A stretch of 64,000 nt of DNA from Acidobacteriaceae bacterium (GTDB lineage Bacteria; Acidobacteriota; Terriglobia; Terriglobales; Acidobacteriaceae), in the NCBI GenBank assembly GCA_003134995.1, contig PLDC01000020.1, positions 62,175 to 126,174 on the forward strand, written 5' to 3'. The number at the start of each line of letters is the position of its first letter. Positions within the stretch are counted from its first letter, which is position 1. Positions 44,275 through 53,010 of the stretch are shown here, piece after piece. The notes below the pieces were generated by a model. The model worked only from the letters and a program-made list of their open reading frames with translations, made no database searches and was not told where the DNA came from. Made by a program: the position numbers and the translations under genes.

Positions 44275-47200
44275 TCACGCTTTCTCCACCTTCACCATGA
44301 AGCCCTTAAACTCCGGCGTGTACGCGTTCGGATCGACTACCGTCGGCGTGAGCCGGTTCAACAGTGTTTTCGCGTCCCTGCCTGCGTCTTCCTGAATGCC
44401 GCGATAGCCCTGATGGATCGGAATCCCAATCTGGTAAACCTTCTTACCGTCGATCATCATGGGCCTGATTCGTTTGGTCACGAATGCCTTCGCGATGTAA
44501 AAGCTTCGCGCGCTCGTGACCTTCACTTTGTCGTTGCCCTTAATGCCGAGATCCTGAGCCAGTTCCACTGGAATCTCGATGAACGGCTCGGGAATAAGCT
44601 GCACGTTCATCTGATTGTTCTTGGTCCAGTAATGGTAATGCTCGGTGAGCCGGTAAGTGGTGCAGACCACGTTGAACTCGTCACCCATCGTGGAGTACTT
44701 ATCCATCGCCGTCTTGAGCTTCTTAACCACCGGATTATTCTGCTGCTTCGGATGCAGCACATTTTGCACCGGACTTTCGATGGGTTCGTAATGTTCGGGG
44801 AAGGGTCCATCGGCGAACGCGGCCAGCGGCGCAAAGATCCGTCCAATGCCTTCTGGATTCATGATGAACGGGCCCATGTGGTCCTTGGGATTCGAGTCCG
44901 GTTTGAAATCAGGCACGTCGTTTCCCTGCCAAAGCTGTGCCGACTCGTTCCACCAAACCTGCTTGCGCGTAGGATCGTACGGCTTTCCCGCGGGATCGCA
45001 CGAAGCCCGGTTGTACAGCACCCGGCGATTCGCCGGCCACGACCACGCCCAGTTCTGGTAGATGCCCTGGCCTGAGGGATCTTCGGTGCCCCGGCGCAAA
45101 GTTTGATTTCCTGCCTCGGTCCAACTGCCGGAATAAATCCAGTTCCCGCACGATGTCGTGCCGTCGTCCTTTAACCACGCGAATCCCGGCAACTGCTGGC
45201 CGCGCTTGATGGTCACCTGTGTCTTCGGGTCGGTAAGGTCCGCCAGCGCCTTGCCGTTCAACTCCTTTAACAACTCGCCGAGACCGGGATGCTGCGCATT
45301 CGTGTAGCCCCAAGTCAGATTCAAGATCGGGTCGGGGAACTTGCCGCCCTCCTTCTGATAAAGCTCCCGCACCTTGAGGAAAATCTGCGCCACGATGTCC
45401 TGATCGAGGCGGCACTGGCCCGGCGGCGGCACGGCGGCGTTCTTCCACTGCAGCCAGCGCGCCGAGTTGGTCATCGACCCATCTTTCTCGGCGAACCCAG
45501 CGCAGGCCAGGCGATAGACCGTGGTGTTGATGGTTTTCATTTCCTCGGGCGTGATTCCAGGGGACTTCCAGAATTCGCTGGTCTCGTCGGGATAAATCTC
45601 TCCCACCACCAGGAAATCCGCCTTCTTGAGCGCGTCAATATTTTTCTGCGAGTCCGGCCCGATGGCCACGCCGTTCATGCCGAACGCCAACATCCCCTTT
45701 ACCGTTCCGCGATACATGTTGTCCCAGATTTGCGTCCAGGAATAGTTGCGATCCACCTTCGGCATGTAACTGAAGGCGAAGTCATTTTCCTTCGTGGCAG
45801 CGTCGCCGTAGAGCGCCTTCAAAAAAGAGATGGCAAACTTCGGCGTGTTCGACCAATAATTGAACGAATCCCAGGGTTCCGGCTTCGAAGAAGTTGGCGT
45901 GATTCGCTTCAGATAAGCGGCCAGGTCGACGTCCGTCGGATTCGGCACCTTCAGGTAGCCCGGCCAGACGTCGAAGATTCCACCCATATCCGTCGCGCCC
46001 TGGATGTTGGAGTGCCCCCGCAGAGCGTTGACGCCCCCGCCCGCGCGTCCCACGTTGCCCAGCAGCAGTTGCAACATGGCCGCGGTGCGGATGATCTGCG
46101 TGCCGAAGCTGTGCTGCGTCCAACCCACCGCGTACATAATGGTCGCGACTTTTGTCATGTCGCCATCTTTGCGGATGGAAGTGAACAGATCGGCAGCCTT
46201 CAGGAACTGATCCTTCGGAATGCCGGTAATGCGCTCGACCATTTCCGGCGTGTAGCGCGAATACTGCTGCTTCAACAACTGAAACACGCATCGCGGATGT
46301 TGCAAGGTCAGGTCATACGCCACCTTCGGCGGCAGCGCGGGCAGCGGCGCAGGCGTCGTGGCGGCCTGTCCCAAAGTCGTTCCCGCGGATTTTGTTGCGG
46401 CGGAAGCTGCGGGAGGCGCCGCCACCACGCCGCCCTTGTCATCGCCGTAGTCGTAAGTCCACGAAGACCGGTCGTAAGTCTGAGTGCCGGCGTCGAAGCC
46501 GGAGTACAGCCCGTCTTCCGGCAGCTTGAAGCCTTCTTTCACGATGAAGGCGGCGTTGGTGTAGTTCACGAGATACTCGTGCGCGATGCGATTGTTTTCG
46601 AGCGCGTAGCGGATCACTCCACCCAGAAACGCAATATCCGCTCCGGCGCGAATCTGGCAGAAGAGATCCGAAGTGGCGGCCGTGCGCGTAAAGCGCGGAT
46701 CGACCACGATCAGCTTCGCATTGCGGGTTCGCTTGGCTTCAATCGCCCACTTGAAGCCGCAAGGATGGTTCTCGGCGGGGTTTCCGCCCATGACCAACAT
46801 CACGTCGGCATTCTTGATGTCGACCCAGCCATTTGTCATGGCCCCGCGTCCAAATGTTGGTCCCAAACTTGAGACCGTAGGGCCGTGTCAAACCCTGGCC
46901 TGGTTTTCTAAATATGTGAGCCCCAGGGCGCGCATGGTCTTGACGACGAGATAATTAAATTCGTTGGTGTCGGTGCAGCCGCCGATGAACGCGAGACTCT
47001 CGCATCGGTTCACGGTGCGGCCTTGCGCGTCTTGCGTAATGAAGGTGTCGTCGCGCGTTTTCTTCACCCGCTGCGCGATTTCGTCGATGGCCTGTGACCA
47101 CGCAATGTCTTCCCAGTGATCGGATCCCGGCCGCCGCACCTGCGGTTTCAAGAGGCGCCGCGGATTCAGAATGTCCTGCTCCAGCGACGCTCCCTTGGGA

Positions 47201-47469
47201 CACAGCGTGCCGCGATTGATGGGATGGTCCGGGTCGCCTTCGACGTGAATCACCTGCGGCGTGACATTCTTAGCTTTGTCGCCGATCGTATAAATGAGGA
47301 CGCCGCAACTCACGGCACAATACGGGCAGGTCGATCGCGTCTCGGTGGCGCGCGCGATCTTAAGCTCTTTGAGTTGTGCGACCGCGGGAGTCAGATCGAA
47401 TCCCAGAATAGAGAAGCCCGCTCCACCAACCAGCGCGCCCTTGAGAAAATTTCTGCGGGAAAATTCCAT
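44275..47469 (-). CDS. fdnG: Formate dehydrogenase-N alpha subunit (selenoprotein, TGA = Sec)
   Basis: The gene must be read through the in-frame TGA at 46890-46888 as selenocysteine (residue 194). ENQARV lies before it and HGPTVSSLGPTFGRGAMTN after it, exactly the E. coli FdnG context (Sec196 there). The start ATG 47469 has GGAGGAG upstream and opens a twin-arginine signal (SRRNFLK). One [4Fe-4S] site is C-PYC-x3-C ... C (TCPYCAVSC, LCPKG). The molybdopterin bis-MGD domains follow, for a total of 1064 residues. Compared with FdnG (1015 residues) it has an Ala/Pro-rich insert (about GGVVAAPPAASAATKSAG-type, near residue 345-385). It oxidises formate in the periplasm as part of the FDH-N complex with fdnH and fdnI. 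Confidence 0.93.
46859..46876 (-). promoter_or_regulatory. Bacterial SECIS hairpin of fdnG
   Basis: Exactly 11 nt after the TGA on the minus strand, GGTCTC (46876-46871) can pair with GGGACC (46864-46859), giving a 6-bp stem with a 6-nt AAGTTT loop that includes GU. Distance and loop content match the bSECIS mini-hairpin bound by SelB. The pairing includes one T-G wobble. Confidence 0.75.
46888..46890 (-). other. Selenocysteine codon TGA
   Basis: This TGA splits what otherwise looks like a 250-codon and an 863-codon frame. Sequence on both sides is in one frame and both sides match the FdnG family without gap. Confidence 0.93.
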
Positions 47470-47589
47470 CGCACTCCTCCGACTGCTTCGTATCACAAGC
47501 CGACCGGACTGCACCCCAAAATTGAAGAAACTATAAACCCGACATGCACCAGAGTCAATGCGGAATGTCCAGTACCGAGACAGATCTAA

Positions 47590-47684
47590 GTGGAACCCCG
47601 GACGCCCTCGTCCGGGGAGCAGCGGCACGAACGCGTCCAAAATTGTGCCACTGCCCGGGCGGACGAGGGCGTCCGCCCCTCCAC
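47590..47684. repeat. REP doublet (left copy)
   Basis: Two perfect 9-bp hairpins, CCCCGGACG-CCCT-CGTCCGGGG (47596-47617) and GGGCGGACG-AGGG-CGTCCGCCC (47657-47678), are enclosed by GTGGA ... TCCAC terminal inverted repeats. The GTGG tetranucleotide at the hairpin foot is the type recognised by RAYTs. Confidence 0.85.
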
Positions 47685-47763
47685 AAATTTCATTTTGGGA
47701 ATCGACGCTGTTTTTCTCTCAAGGCTTTTGGTCCAGTCCCCGTTGCCGTGGCAGAATTCTTCG

Positions 47764-48291
47764 ATGCAGTTCTATCGTCGTAACTTGCCGCATATGCAGC
47801 GCGACTACACTCCGCATTTCATCACTTTCTGCACCAAGTTTCGCCGCATCCTGCCAGATTGGGCTCGCGATATCGTGCTGGGATGTTGCATCCACGATCA
47901 CGGCAGGCGATACCGCCTGGAACTAGCGGTGGTGATGCCTGACCACGTTCATCTGATTCTGACTCCGTTGGTCCTTGGGGCTTCGGACCAAGGCGGACGG
48001 GGGCATCCGGCTCTCCATATCGTCTCACTAGTGGAGATCATGAAAGCAATCGAAGGCGCATCCGCTCATGCGATCAATCGGCAGGCAGGGCGTTACGGCG
48101 CCGTCTGGCAAGAAGAGTCTTTTGACCGCGTGGTTCGTTCTTCCGAGAGTCTCGACGCAAAGATCGCGTATATTTTGCAGAATCCAGTGCGCAAGGCGCT
48201 GGTCGAGGACTGGTGCCAGTACCGATGGATCTGGCAATCACCAAAAGAGAATCGCTACGCCCCGCCGCCCTCCATTATCAAACAGCTCTAG
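47764..48291 (+). CDS. REP-associated tyrosine transposase (RAYT, Y1/HUH)
   Basis: This 175-residue protein has the HUH motif MPDHVHLILTP (His-Val-His) and a Tyr in LDAKIAYILQNP that fits the nucleophile position of Y1 transposases of the RAYT type. ATG 47764 (MQFYRRNLPHM) is chosen as the start because the in-frame sequence further up only translates the left REP. The N-terminal YTPHFITFCTKFRR block and a C-terminal WQSPKEN block fit the family. The stop codon TAG (48289-48291) overlaps the first G of the right REP. RAYTs cut and rejoin REP DNA as single strands. All catalytic residues appear intact, so it may be active. Confidence 0.9.
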   Translation: MQFYRRNLPHMQRDYTPHFITFCTKFRRILPDWARDIVLGCCIHDHGRRYRLELAVVMPDHVHLILTPLVLGASDQGGRGHPALHIVSLVEIMKAIEGASAHAINRQAGRYGAVWQEESFDRVVRSSESLDAKIAYILQNPVRKALVEDWCQYRWIWQSPKENRYAPPPSIIKQL

Positions 48292-48385
48292 TGGAGCCCC
48301 GGACGCCCTCGTCCGGGGAGCAGCGGCAGGAACGTGTCCAGGACCATGCCACTGCCCGGGCGGACGAGGGCGTCCGCCCCTCCAC
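48291..48385. repeat. REP doublet (right copy)
   Basis: The copy has the same two 9-bp hairpins (48297-48318 and 48358-48379) and the same GTGGA ... TCCAC ends (48291-48295 and 48381-48385 region). Differences from the left copy are confined mainly to the internal linker. Confidence 0.85.
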
Positions 48386-48446
48386 GGCGTGGTAACAATT
48401 CTCCTGAAGATTTGCTTGCCGCCGCTCCAAGCCCCATAATCGCCCA

Positions 48447-49247
48447 GTGGCCATCACTCCCTGGCAGCGGCGAATCCGGCGCGCAGAACACCTCGCCAAA
48501 CAGCACGCCTTCGCAGCAGAGATTCTCGGCTTCTACATCCACGTAGCAAAATTTCAGGAAGGCCTTTACCAGCGCCTCGAACGCCTCTCCGCGGACACTT
48601 CTTCGCCTCCTTCAGCTGATTCCCCATCCGACGAGGACGCGGCTGAACTCGTCGCCAGCTTTCCGCAATTTCTCTCGCTCGTCGAACAAAAAGGACCCTC
48701 GCCCCTCGCCCCGGTTGCGCATCATCTGCAGGCTTCCGATCTCAATTCCTGGCCCGATCTGTTCACCGAATGCTGGACCCACATCGACGCGCCCACCGAT
48801 CCCCAGGAATTCCTCGTGCTCGCCTTTCTTCAGCCTTACGTCGAATTCACCCGCCGCCGTGCTCCGCTAAAACTGGAAGGCTCTACGTCGTTGCTCTGCC
48901 CATTCTGCAACCGCAAACCCGCCGGCGGCGTGCTCCGCCAGCAGGGCGATGGAGGTCGCCGCAGCCTGCTCTGCGGCTTCTGCCTCACCGAATGGGATTT
49001 CCGCCGCGTAATCTGCCCCGGATGCGGCGAGGAAGATCACGCCAAGCTCCCGGTCTACACCGCCGAAGAACTGCCTTATATCCGCGTCGAGTGCTGCGAT
49101 ACCTGCAAGACCTACATCAAAACCATCGACCTCACCAAGAACGGCCTCGCCGACCCGTTAGTCGACGAACTCGCCTCCGTCCCGCTCAACCTCTGGGCGC
49201 AAGAGCACGGATACGCCAAGCTCCATCCCAACCTGCTTGGAATGTGA
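48447..49247 (+). CDS. fdhE: FdhE, formate dehydrogenase accessory protein
   Basis: The 266-residue protein ends in a rubredoxin-like region with four CxxC/CxC-type motifs (LLCPFCNRKP, LLCGFCLTEW, VICPGCGEED, VECCDTCKTY) and the conserved segment YKTIDLTKNG-like (TYIKTIDLTKNGLADPLVDELAS). In E. coli FdhE helps activate FDH-N/FDH-O, probably by delivering or protecting the sulfido ligand or cofactor. The frame begins with GTG 48447; no strong ribosome-binding site is visible. It is divergent from fdnG, with the RAYT unit between. Its presence confirms that the selenoprotein genes are a working system. Confidence 0.9.
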   Translation: MAITPWQRRIRRAEHLAKQHAFAAEILGFYIHVAKFQEGLYQRLERLSADTSSPPSADSPSDEDAAELVASFPQFLSLVEQKGPSPLAPVAHHLQASDLNSWPDLFTECWTHIDAPTDPQEFLVLAFLQPYVEFTRRRAPLKLEGSTSLLCPFCNRKPAGGVLRQQGDGGRRSLLCGFCLTEWDFRRVICPGCGEEDHAKLPVYTAEELPYIRVECCDTCKTYIKTIDLTKNGLADPLVDELASVPLNLWAQEHGYAKLHPNLLGM

Positions 49248-49394
49248 CGCCGGTAACCCGCGCCGCCCCGCATGAAAATTGTAACTTTCGGCACCACATA
49301 CAACCTTCTTCACGCAAAACTTGATCAGACAGCAATAAAGCCTATAAGCTAGGCGACAGTAGGCGCTCAGCCCCGCACCCCAGACGGAGTCTTC

Positions 49395-52300
49395 ATGCGA
49401 TTTTGGAAGTGTCTGTTACCCCTCCTAGCCACAACCCTGTGCTTCGCCCAACAAGACCGCATCGCTGGACCCATCGATTCCAGCCAGATGGTCACGTTGC
49501 CCGGCCATGTTTCGCTTCTGGCGCAGCCCCAGCACGAAAAGGGATTGATCGACTCCTCCACTCTCCTCAGGGTGACCGCGCTGTTTTCTCCCACCGCGGC
49601 TCAACACGTCGCGCTCGAGCAGTTGCTTGCGGAGCAGCAGGACACCAAGTCAGCGAACTTCCACAAGTGGCTGACTCCGGGGCAGTACGCGGACCGCTTC
49701 GGCTTGAGCCAGAATGACATCGATAAAATCACCGCATGGCTGCAAGCCCAAGGCCTGAAGGTCGTTTACACCGCCAATGGCCGAGACTCGGTAACGTTCA
49801 GCGGAAGCGCCTCGCAGGTGCAAACCGTTTTCAAAACAGAAATCCACAATTACGACGTGAATGGCAAGGTTCATTTTGCGAATTCGACCCCGCCTATGAT
49901 CCCGGTGGCGCTGAGCGGCATCGTCGGAGGCTTCCGAGGTCTGCACAATTTTTTTCCGCAGCCACAGCTTAAACGACGCCCTGACTACTCCTTCAACTAT
50001 CAGGGCCAGTCGTTCACCGCCATCGCTCCGGGTGACATCGCCGTCCTTTACGACATTAACCCGCTTTACCAGTCGAGTCCGGCGATCGACGGCACGAACC
50101 AAAAGCTGGTGATCGTTGGACAGACGGATATCTATCTCGCCGATGTCAACGACTACCGCGGAGGTTTCGGGCTCTCCACAATACCCTCTTCGTCCTCTTC
50201 CTGTGCTGAGAGCACTGTGGCTGGTGAGACTGGCGTAGTCACCGCGCCCTGTGACACCACTAACTTTCAGTATGTAGTCTCGGGCACGGGCGGCGACCCT
50301 GGGTTGAGCCCGGGCGACATAAGTGAATCGGATCTCGACATTGAGGTGTCTGGCTCAGTCGCACGGAATGCACAGATTATTTTCGTGACCTCATCGGGCG
50401 GCGTGGGTGATAGCTGGAGCTGGGCGATAGATAACAATCTTGCCCCGATCATCAGCATCAGCTACGGCCTCTGCGAGGCGCTCGGCCCGCCCCCGTCCCT
50501 GGCTATCCAGGATCAGGAGTTTCAGAAAGGCGCGTCATTCGGCATCTCGATTTTCGCTGCCGCCGGCGACGGTGGTTCGGCCACATGCGACGCTGATCTT
50601 GGCAACTCTACGGCTGTATACGGACTGTCTGTTAGCTATCCCGCCAGCAGCCCGGAGGTCACGGGCGTGGGAGGTACCGAGTTTAACGAGGGCGCGGGCA
50701 CCTATTGGTCGGCACCGCCTACGAATAGCTCGACCAACTTTGGGGCTTCGGCATTAAGTTATATTCCGGAACTCGCTTGGAACGACACCGCGCTTGTCGG
50801 TGCCCCGGACGCCACCGGCGGCGGCCCTAGCAACTGCGCCAACTTTTCAGGGACCACGACCCTAAATATTGGCGGATTCCTATATGGATTTAGCGACTGC
50901 GACGCGCCACCCGGCGGCGGTTTTGCCAAACCGTCCTATCAAAGTGGGATTACGCCGAGCGACGGCGTTCGAGACGTGCCTGACATTTCTTTCTCAGCTT
51001 CCAACGTGAATGACGCCTACATTGTGTGCGCGCCTCAGTCAGAGGTGGTCCAAGGCAGCACAAGCTCGACCAGCACGTGCGTTAACGGCATCAGCGCCGC
51101 CATGACTACGTACTTCTCCGCCTTTGGTGGCACGTCTGCCCCCACGCCATTAACAGCGGGGATGACTGCGCTATTGAACCAATATCTGGGAACCAATGGC
51201 CTGGGTAATATCAACACGCAGCTCTACGGACTCTATGGCTCCAATCCGACAGCATTCCACGACATAAACGCCGGAACTAGCGGGATCGGAGACGGCGACA
51301 CCTCGGATAATATGGTGCCTTGCGCCAGCGGGACTCCTTCTTTTGAGCCCTTGGCTCTCCGATGCCCGTCGACGGACACCATGGGTTACTCGGTGGCCGG
51401 TGGACATTCCTATAGCTCTGTGACAGGACTTGGTTCTGTTGACGTCAATGCACTCTTTACCGCGTGGGCGACGTCAGACCCGCCTCCTGACTTCACGTTG
51501 ACCGCAAGTACTCTGACTCCCGCCTCCATCTCAGCGGGACAGTCGGCCTCGTCTACTTTGACCATCGCGCCGGCGAGCGGCGTGACCGGGTCGGGCACCG
51601 TGAACTTCACTCCCAGCAGTTGCTCGGGCTTGCCCGCCGGGGCGACCTGCAGTTTCAGTGGCACTGGCTCCGTCACCTTCGGCGGCGTTTCAGGCTCCCC
51701 AACCATCACAGTCACCATTTCGACTCTTCCCAACATGGCGATTCCTTCCGGAGTGCAGACCATCACTATTACCGGTACTGAAAGCGGCGTCGGAGGCAAC
51801 TCGCACTCAGTACCCGTCACGCTCACCATAACCGCGACCACCGAGAGCTTTACCCTTACAACCACCACTGGAGCCACCACCTTCGTCATATCCGCTGTCG
51901 GAGGGAATGCTCAGGTCCCGCTCATGGTCAGCAGCACCAACGGATTCATTGTCGGCACCGGCGCCGGCGCGACCACGGCCTTGCCGCTCAGCTACACCTG
52001 CACTGGAAGCAGCGCTACGGTAAGTTCTCTCCCTGCCGCGGAAATTACCTGCAAACTTGCCCCTGGCGATATTAGCCAGCCCACTAACTTCCCGACCCCG
52101 ACGATCAGCCTGTATACGACGGCTCCGACGACGCAACTCCGCTCACCGCTCGGCCGCAGCCGCTTCTTCTACGCACTGCTGCTCCCCGGTCTGTTCGGAG
52201 TAGTCTTCGCGGCAGGATCGCGCACGCGCGGCCTGCGCCTGCTGGGCCTGATCGTGGTCCTATGCTTCTCAACCATGTGGCTGGGTTCCTGCAGCGGAGG

Positions 52301-52436
52301 CAGCACCAACACAAGCCCCACAAATCCCGGCACGCCGACCGGAACTTACACAATTACAGTCAGCGCCACGACCGGCGGGACAAATCCAGTGACGAACTCA
52401 AACGCGCCGTTCACGTTTACGCTAAAGGTGAATTAA
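49395..52436 (+). CDS. Secreted S53 (sedolisin/pro-kumamolisin) protease with Ig-like repeats and tail
   Basis: The 1013-residue protein has a signal peptide (MRFWKCLLPLLATTLCFAQ), a pro-kumamolisin activation domain (about 25-200, FHKWLTPGQYADRFGLS) and an S53 catalytic domain. The triad positions are Glu311 and Asp315 (ISESDLDIE) and Ser581 in FGGTSAPTP, with an AAAGDGGSATC loop for the oxyanion Asp. After the catalytic domain come Ser/Thr-rich repeats (about 690-910) and a hydrophobic segment (LLLPGLFGVVFAAGS ... LLGLIVVLCFSTMWLGSCSGGS), then a short Thr-rich domain ending at TFTLKVN. The hydrophobic pair with GSCSGGS is common in Acidobacteriota. It would act at low pH outside the cell. 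Confidence 0.9.
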   Translation: MRFWKCLLPLLATTLCFAQQDRIAGPIDSSQMVTLPGHVSLLAQPQHEKGLIDSSTLLRVTALFSPTAAQHVALEQLLAEQQDTKSANFHKWLTPGQYADRFGLSQNDIDKITAWLQAQGLKVVYTANGRDSVTFSGSASQVQTVFKTEIHNYDVNGKVHFANSTPPMIPVALSGIVGGFRGLHNFFPQPQLKRRPDYSFNYQGQSFTAIAPGDIAVLYDINPLYQSSPAIDGTNQKLVIVGQTDIYLADVNDYRGGFGLSTIPSSSSSCAESTVAGETGVVTAPCDTTNFQYVVSGTGGDPGLSPGDISESDLDIEVSGSVARNAQIIFVTSSGGVGDSWSWAIDNNLAPIISISYGLCEALGPPPSLAIQDQEFQKGASFGISIFAAAGDGGSATCDADLGNSTAVYGLSVSYPASSPEVTGVGGTEFNEGAGTYWSAPPTNSSTNFGASALSYIPELAWNDTALVGAPDATGGGPSNCANFSGTTTLNIGGFLYGFSDCDAPPGGGFAKPSYQSGITPSDGVRDVPDISFSASNVNDAYIVCAPQSEVVQGSTSSTSTCVNGISAAMTTYFSAFGGTSAPTPLTAGMTALLNQYLGTNGLGNINTQLYGLYGSNPTAFHDINAGTSGIGDGDTSDNMVPCASGTPSFEPLALRCPSTDTMGYSVAGGHSYSSVTGLGSVDVNALFTAWATSDPPPDFTLTASTLTPASISAGQSASSTLTIAPASGVTGSGTVNFTPSSCSGLPAGATCSFSGTGSVTFGGVSGSPTITVTISTLPNMAIPSGVQTITITGTESGVGGNSHSVPVTLTITATTESFTLTTTTGATTFVISAVGGNAQVPLMVSSTNGFIVGTGAGATTALPLSYTCTGSSATVSSLPAAEITCKLAPGDISQPTNFPTPTISLYTTAPTTQLRSPLGRSRFFYALLLPGLFGVVFAAGSRTRGLRLLGLIVVLCFSTMWLGSCSGGSTNTSPTNPGTPTGTYTITVSATTGGTNPVTNSNAPFTFTLKVN

Positions 52437-53010
52437 GAACAGGGGTCAGAGGCTAGGGGCTAGGGCTTAGGGGCTAGGGGTTAGCGAGAACCAAAACAAC
52501 CCGGTTTACTGGCCACTGATCACTGATCCCTAGACCCTAAGCCCTGATCCCTAGTCCTTGCTCCAACAGTCATGGCCTCCTGTGCAAAACGCCTCGCACT
52601 TTGCCACTTGCGCGCCTGCGCCGAGGCGAGTACGATTATCTTGTTCTCATTGGCCACGTTCCCGCGTAGGCCTTCCGCGCCCCAGGCCGTTTCCCGGCGG
52701 CGCGACGGGTTCCGATAACGGATTACCGAATACGCAAAACTTAACAAGTTGTTTTCGCCAGTTAAGAGTGCTTCACCATAGAGCGGTCGAGGAATTGTGT
52801 AATTCTGCAGTTGGGTGATTCTTAAATTGAAAACCGCCTACCCGGTAAGGGTTCCAGTTACTCAATCGCCGAATTTCCCGGTTACTCGATTAGAAAATGG
52901 CTTAGCGCCAACAGTGTGTGAGCCTGCCGCAACCAATGGGGAACCTGAAATTTTGAAGTTTTTCACCCTGCACCGGATCGAAAGCCGGCCTCGCAGGCTT
53001 TGAGAGGACT
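52437..53010. other. Intergenic region of 574 nt with an inverted word repeat
   Basis: No convincing gene is present. The first part holds a G-rich tandem-like word (TAGGGCTTAGGGGCTAGGGG, 52461-52480) whose reverse complement recurs at 52528-52545, so the transcript after the protease stop could fold into a terminator-like hairpin. The last part is presumably the leader of the next gene; AGAGGA precedes its ATG. Short frames here do not resemble known proteins. Confidence 0.6.
52461..52545. repeat. Inverted G-rich word repeat after the S53 gene
   Basis: The arms 52461-52480 and 52528-52545 agree as reverse complements at about 18 positions. The spacer is 47 nt. It lies 25 nt after the protease stop codon and may act in transcription termination. 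Confidence 0.6.

Larger units (their letters stand above)
47590..48385 (+). mobile_element. RAYT-REP unit (REP-associated tyrosine transposase with flanking REP doublets)
   Basis: A Y1/HUH transposase gene is flanked by two 95-bp REP doublets in direct orientation (47590-47684 and 48291-48385). The doublets agree at 87 of 95 positions by my count. It sits between divergently transcribed fdnG and fdhE. No target-site duplication is visible, as expected for this type. Confidence 0.8.

Noticed and set aside
45289-46872. Long open frame on the plus strand (527 codons) antisense to fdnG.
   Set aside because: Shadow of the fdnG codon pattern; composition and lack of motifs do not support a gene.
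46888-47640. A short 250-codon molybdoenzyme fragment plus a separate 863-codon fragment, suggesting a truncated formate dehydrogenase pseudogene.
   Set aside because: Both parts are in the same frame, split only by TGA at the known selenocysteine position and followed by a SECIS-like hairpin.
47590-47763. N-terminal extension of the RAYT upstream of ATG 47764.
   Set aside because: The extra residues translate the left REP doublet and do not match RAYT N-termini.
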